Source: Zhengitettix transpicula (lineage: Eukaryota > Arthropoda > Insecta > Orthoptera > Tetrigidae). From it: 64,000 bases of DNA. The stretch is from contig CM073590.1 of NCBI GenBank assembly GCA_037074705.1, forward strand, positions 40,757,895 through 40,821,894. Reading direction: 5' to 3'. The notes beneath the pieces are model-generated. The model did no database searches. It had not been told where the DNA came from and saw only the letters and a program-made list of their open reading frames with translations. This document shows, one piece after another, positions 60,301 through 64,000 of the stretch; the stretch's first letter is position 1, and each line of letters begins with the position of its first letter. The position numbers and the translations under genes were made by a program.

Positions 60301-63223
60301 ATCAAACTACGAGTTCGTCGGCACAACCATTTGGCAATAAATTGACCCTTCAGTACAACGTTGATTTGTGTTCTCAAGTTTTCGGACCCGAGTAAGTGTA
60401 TTCACTTCAGTTTCTCCAAAATAAAAACTTACGACCAATCAAAGTTCAACTTTGATGGTATGCATTGATTTACTCAAATGATCTCGTTTGATTTTAAATG
60501 ATTTCCAGTGAGCCAATGTTTCAAATTTGGAAATATGTAATATCTGCCGAATATGCACAATTTGGCAACATTTAGAACTTGAATTCAACTATTATCGCAA
60601 ATGAAAATGAACAGAGCATTTTCTTGAAGGAGAAACACTTTTTTCTTGTGGGCGTTATATTTTTATTTAAAGCCCAAGCGGGCCAAGAATAACACGTAAG
60701 TGTCTGTATTATTAAACGATCGCCACTTTTATAAGTAATCAATGTGAATAATTCCGAGTACATTCCAAGAAACCGTGACCATCACCTTCTCAGCTGATTT
60801 CACCGTCTTCAACCTATTCGGAGCAGGTTCCCCTCGCAGAAACCCAATGTTTGACTTTTTTCTTTGGCCTTGGATTGTGGAAGTGGGTACACGTTTCACC
60901 AAAAGTCCAATGTGAGAAAACGTGGCTTACAGATTTTTATTTGTGTCCAAATATTTAATGGAAAATGGAAACGACTGAGCAATGGGATATGTGTGTATGC
61001 TCAAGTACACGAAATTTAGCCCGACGATCAGTATAGGTCATACATTGGATTTTTTTTCGATCATTTCGGTCGTGGACGTGTAGAACAATGTTCATCACTT
61101 ACGATTGCTCAGAATTGTTTAAAATAATTCACCCAAATCATAAGCAGTTTCAAACGCTGGGACTGATGCACCATGAATATCATCAACTTGGCTTTGATTT
61201 ATTCAGGCGGTCTGCCTTTGTACTGAAAGTGTTCAGTCACATACTGAAACTAGTTTTTCCATTGTTTTCGAGTAAAACGTGATATTTGTTAGTATAAATG
61301 AAACCACGCAATGGATATGGCTGACAATGTGGACAGAAGGTACTTCTCATAAGAAAACTTGTTTCGATAGTAGCAGTTTCTTTTATTATAATTTTCAAGA
61401 ACTTACTGTAGTTCAAAACTACAATTTTAGAAGGATAATTTCAATAATTAACTGGATTATATATTGTTCCAAGTCATAAGCATTGTTGGATAGAAAAGTT
61501 GGGAGTCGAATCTTTACTGAAGTCAACATTTTCCAAATAGATAACTGTTAATACAGTCTTTGATGAATCTAAGAAATATTTGTCACTTATATAAAAATAT
61601 TGATAAAACAAAAAAATGCTTATACTCCGATAGTTATAAGAAATAATTACTTTTGGACACTGATATTCTTAAACCACTTCTGCATTACTACTCTCATATC
61701 GATTTTATTCAATTTAGTTTTTATCACTACAGTCTTATCTTCGGCATATATATCTTCATGATACTCTGAGAGTACGATTGTAACGCTTTGCTGACATACC
61801 ACAAGACTACGTGTTCTCCACATTGCCCTTCGAAACTGTTGTCTAATTTGATTTCTTTCTTACACATTTCTTACGTTAAGAATTTTTAAGGTCAAAAGTG
61901 ATTTTTCTGCGTGTTCATTACATATATAAAAACTCAAAACACCGTAAATTAGACCAGTTTCCAGTGGTGCATTATGTTTGAATACATCTGAATTAAATAA
62001 AAATGGGTTCCTAGATATCTTTTAACCTAACGAAACAGTATATTGCTCTATGAAACTATTGAATTTGGTCAATGGAGTGATACACGTACTTCAGTACTAT
62101 TAGGATATGTTAGACTACCTATAAGTTTTCTTAATACATTTTTTGAATTTTTCATTGTTTTCCAAAACGTCAATTAAGTTCTCACAATCTCTGTTGTTTA
62201 GTTTGACAAATTAAAAATATCTTTGGCGTCTTCTGTAATCAGACATATTCTTCATCATGGAGAAATTATCTTCCAAAATATACATAAATATTAGTTAAAT
62301 GGGCCATGACCAGGTGATAGGTACTCATATCCATCTCTCCCCTGACTGCATAGTCAGCAATTTGTTAAATAGCCACCTTCCTTTCGTACATCTGTCCATC
62401 TTTGATCCACTCGTCTGTTACCCATTTATGTACGAATTTCTCTCTTATTTCATTTCCATCTAGCTTTAATATTTTTCTTTCCTCTACTTTTAAACATATT
62501 TTATCTGCCTCTCCCCTAATTTCAATAGCTAATGGACACTTTAGACATTATTTGCAGCGCTTCTGGAATTCTTTTAATTACTCTCTTCTTCCATTTGTAA
62601 CACGCTTTTTGGATAGTTGTATTGATTGATTTCTCTGCATAGGATCCTGAACCATTCGTTGCAATGGACAAAGAAACTGATCTATAGTACCCCCACTAAG
62701 TGTTATCAAATCTTGTAGATACCGAAATAACTTTTTTTTTGCGTTGCCAGTTCTCATTTCACTAGGTCTATGCGTTCCTGCGGAAGGAGGCTCAGTCTAT
62801 AAACATTATTTAAGCTAATAACAGTAATTTCGTTTCCTTGCTTGTACCGTCCCGCACTCCGTTCCAGATTCGACGCTAACCGCTTGGACGCCGGAGTGTC
62901 CAACATCAACAACTTGTACGGTGGACTGTCCCCGCAGGTTACGAACGTCGTGTTCGTGCACGGCAGCGTGGATCCGTGGCACGCCCTGGGAATCCTCAAC
63001 GACCTCGGCGTTGAAGCGCCCGCCATCTACGTGCCTGGTGCGTACACGCAACGCTCAAATTCAAATGAGGAACGTACAGCTGATTTCAATGCAACTATCT
63101 TATGTTTCAGGACAATCGCACTGCGCTGATATGTACGAGAAATCCGAAGCTTACGACAGCCCCGAGTTGTTTGCGGCAAAGACACGTATCGAAGACCTTG
63201 TAAAACAATGGACGACGCAATAA
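50859..63223 (+). CDS. Secreted S28-family serine protease (PRCP/PRSS16/K12H4.7-like), 8 exons, 484 aa
   Basis: Joining exons 50859-51062, 53459-53640, 55419-55654, 55741-55876, 58890-59170, 60259-60391, 62868-63037 and 63111-63223 gives 1455 nt with every junction GT-AG and in phase. The protein starts with a signal peptide (residues 1-18), a proline run (34-38) and the family start block TQPVDHF...WQQRYFVN (52-73). The catalytic triad of family S28 is present: Ser173 in GGSYAGNLAAW, Asp426 in HGSVDPWHALG and His451 in GQSHCADMY. These positions are close to those in human PRCP (179/430/455). Further family blocks are FIGGEGEANPSW and LEHRFYGQS. S28 enzymes cleave after proline or near peptide ends in lysosome, gut lumen or secretions; the exact substrate is unknown. 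The length is normal for the family. One oddity is HGS where relatives commonly have NGS. The frame is open upstream of the ATG into LINE sequence. A duplicate pseudogene lies about 20 kb upstream. Confidence 0.93.
51063..53458 (+). other. S28 intron 1
   Basis: 2.4 kb of AT-rich sequence. No transposon recognised; the open frame at 52713-53003 is not protein-like. Its last ~200 bp also survive in the pseudogene copy. Confidence 0.85.
53459..53640 (+). CDS. S28 gene exon 2
   Basis: Acceptor GATGTAG|CGC, donor ACTCC|GTAAG. It encodes residues 69-128 plus two bases of P129: RYFVNRGCY, then GGPVLVFIGGEGEANPSW (80-97) and LEHRFYGQSRPT (117-128). High GC compared with the flanking introns. Confidence 0.92.
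53696..54491 (+). mobile_element. Solo LTR in S28 intron 2 (copy 1 of ATAT-targeting family)
   Basis: 796 bp beginning TGTAGTAATTAG and ending GTTTATTACA (TG...CA, terminal inverted repeat TGTARTAA/TTATTACA), with ATAT on both sides. A TATATAAAG box lies at 53756-53764, only about 60 bp from the 5' end, and an AATAAA occurs at about 54419. It shares long blocks with the LTR at 57437-58280, for example ATTGTTGAGACGTACGCA and AATTTCCTGCCGCAGT. No internal retroelement sequence remains. It is absent from the pseudogene duplicate. Confidence 0.8.
55419..55654 (+). CDS. S28 gene exon 3: catalytic serine
   Basis: Acceptor AATCTCCAG|TGACACG, donor TTTTTCG|GTAAG. It covers residues 129-208 and carries VVFGGSYAGNLAAWARLKYP with nucleophile Ser173. 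It continues with GAVSSSGPV, the usual strand after the nucleophile elbow. Half of this exon survives in the pseudogene copy at about 32240-32352. Confidence 0.93.
55741..55876 (+). CDS. S28 gene exon 4
   Basis: Follows an 86-bp intron. Acceptor TTGTTGTAG|AATATC, donor TTCCC|GTAAGT. Residues 208-253 start EYLEVVNNSL and include an N-N-S sequon and a Cys (223). Confidence 0.9.
57245..57436. repeat. AT/TTTA microsatellite in S28 intron 4
   Basis: Long AT tract interrupted by TTTATTTAT-type units; target of the following solo LTR. Confidence 0.92.
57437..58280 (+). mobile_element. Solo LTR in S28 intron 4 (copy 2 of ATAT-targeting family)
   Basis: 844 bp with the same ends as copy 1 (TGTAGTAATTAG ... 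GTTTATTACA), inserted in AT repeat with ATAT flanks. TATAAAG lies at 57497-57503. About 45 bp around 57585-57640 (a CGAGGAGCGAAAGAG-type purine-rich duplicated segment) is longer than in copy 1. Open frames such as 57505-57831 are LTR sequence and not genes. Same orientation as the host gene. Confidence 0.8.
58281..58889 (+). other. 3' part of S28 intron 4
   Basis: AT-rich intron sequence; nothing else recognised. Confidence 0.7.
58890..59170 (+). CDS. S28 gene exon 5
   Basis: Acceptor GCATTTCAG|GTTGTG, donor GTCGGAT|GTAAG. Residues 253-347 cover PLCAPLDASNANDIAGIFSS and ICFQTTDTSNGATPFDRIAY. Lower GC than exons 2, 3 and 7. Confidence 0.92.
59171..60258 (+). other. S28 intron 5, with a CTGAAGAGG...GGCCGAAA motif
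   Basis: 1.1 kb, AT-rich. At 59403-59429 CTGAAGA, a short GGTC/GGCC stem and GAAA follow in hammerhead-like order (see findings). Otherwise nothing recognised. Confidence 0.6.
60259..60391 (+). CDS. S28 gene exon 6
   Basis: Acceptor TTTTACCAG|GGCGCC, donor CCCGA|GTAAGT. It encodes the conserved WRQWIYQTCSEYGYYQTT stretch (347-364) and VDLCSQVFGPE (381-391). Confidence 0.93.
60392..62867 (+). other. S28 intron 6
   Basis: 2.5 kb, AT-rich. Open frames at 61088-61282 and 61279-61479 show no motif. No repeat recognised. Confidence 0.75.
62868..63037 (+). CDS. S28 gene exon 7: catalytic aspartate
   Basis: Acceptor CCGTTCCAG|ATTCGA, donor GTGCCTG|GTGCGT. Residues 391-448 contain NINNLYGGLSPQVTNVVFVH and GSVDPWHALG, with Asp426 as the charge-relay acid. 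Confidence 0.93.
63111..63223 (+). CDS. S28 gene exon 8: catalytic histidine and stop
   Basis: Follows a 73-bp intron (acceptor ATGTTTCAG|GACAAT). Residues 448-484 begin GQSHCADMY with His451. A charged C-terminal helix (ELFAAKTRIEDLVKQW) follows, and TAA lies at 63221-63223. There is no ER-retention or membrane anchor signal. Confidence 0.93.
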
Positions 63224-63286
63224 ATGAAATTATGCCCTTGTCTCTTGAAAAGAAAAACTTTTTGTATTAAGCCATTTTAAATGCGC

Positions 63287-63292
63287 ATTAAA
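63287..63292 (+). promoter_or_regulatory. Poly(A) signal candidate ATTAAA for the S28 gene
   Basis: ATTAAA, the commonest variant signal, lies 64 bp after the stop codon. A TTTAATCTCTCATTC stretch follows downstream. No AATAAA is closer. Confidence 0.55.
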
Positions 63293-63732
63293 GAACATTT
63301 AATCTCTCATTCATGATAATGCATTACCTTGAATTAAATTTTCAGTATTTTAAATATTTAGTAAATGATGAAAATATAAATCAACGACTTCAAACAGTAT
63401 GCAACAATTTTGTTTAAATTTGAAGAAACTAAAGATCTCGGGATTCCTAATATAAGACTTGTAAATTTACACTTATACATTGTATTTATTTCAGTATATA
63501 TACTCTGTTAAAAATTATTTATACAGAACGCATTTCAGTACCCGTCAGATGGAAAATAAAATTCGTCCCTCCTTTTATGTATATATAGGGTACCCAGTGG
63601 CTGTTATATATCAAAAGTTTTTCGGTTCCCGTCGTTTCTTAGGTTGAAAGAAGTCGCGCTTCTGGCTCCCCAAAATGGGATCAGATGAAAGGTTAAATTA
63701 TTTTAAAATAACCGTTTCGTTGGCGCCGTTCA

Positions 63733-64000
63733 TTTAGTCCTCTGTCGAGGAAATAGGATACGTCATAATTTAAGATTACATGAAAATAATAATTATTACA
63801 AAGACAAAGTTTAAAAAACAAACATTGTACTTTACAAAAAAATATTAGTTATTTAAAACTACGTTAAAGTTATTAATATGACAGTAATTAGTAATTAAAG
63901 AAATGATAAGTGTTTTTAATTCATCTTCAATTTCCATTCGATTCGCGTCGAAGATGAAAAAGAAAATAAGTTTGCAGTTATATTCTAGAATATATAATCT
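63733..64000 (-). mobile_element. 3' end of a LINE of the A/B/C family, minus strand, cut by window end
   Basis: On the minus strand it reads AGTACAATGTTTG, then AATTATGACGTATCCTATTT and ACAGAGGACTAAATGAAC. It matches the 3' UTR of copy A (about 18068-18175) nearly throughout. Coding sequence, if any, would lie beyond 64000. Confidence 0.75.

Noticed and set aside
1..64000. CRISPR arrays, bacterial operons, rRNA or prophage features
   Set aside because: Nothing of the kind is present; the window is eukaryotic, with spliced genes and retroelements.

Overview
The window is AT-rich, intron-rich, repeat-rich animal DNA, most likely from an insect with a large genome. Introns have GT-AG borders. 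Coding exons are GC-rich islands in AT-rich DNA. There are many decayed LINEs, DNA transposons, solo LTRs and AT microsatellites. A cockroach, termite or other polyneopteran would fit, but I cannot prove the taxon from the sequence.

The only complete gene I can assemble is on the + strand at the right end (50859-63223). It has eight exons encoding a 484-residue secreted serine carboxypeptidase-like protease of family S28 (PRCP / PRSS16 / K12H4.7 type). All splice phases agree and the Ser-Asp-His triad is intact. Its start codon sits directly behind the 3' tail of a LINE, and its introns 2 and 4 each carry a solo LTR of one family. About 20 kb upstream (31725-32505, with a 3' UTR remnant near 34075) lies a broken duplicate of the same gene, interrupted by another LINE.

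Two minus-strand single exons mark other genes that mostly lie outside the window or cannot be traced. One is a 23-codon N-terminal exon starting MPRAFLI (11735-11804), which looks like the SNAG repressor motif of Snail/Scratch/Ovo/Gfi1 zinc-finger proteins and sits in a small CpG-rich patch. The other is an unidentified conserved-looking extracellular-type exon (about 27830-28021).

The rest is mobile and repetitive DNA. There are three sizeable copies and several fragments of a non-LTR retrotransposon family whose 3' end carries a TCTA-type tail. One copy contains an 81-codon piece of the mitochondrial complex I gene NDUFS1. Five copies of an unclassified A-tailed retroposon of about 500-560 bp have a hairpin at one end. 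Three solo LTRs of two families all sit in ATAT tracts. Decayed hAT, P-element/THAP9-like and mariner-like transposases are present, as are a MITE-like foldback, a second long hairpin and a degenerate minisatellite. The region 39-44.5 kb and much of 1-11 kb hold no gene that I can support.
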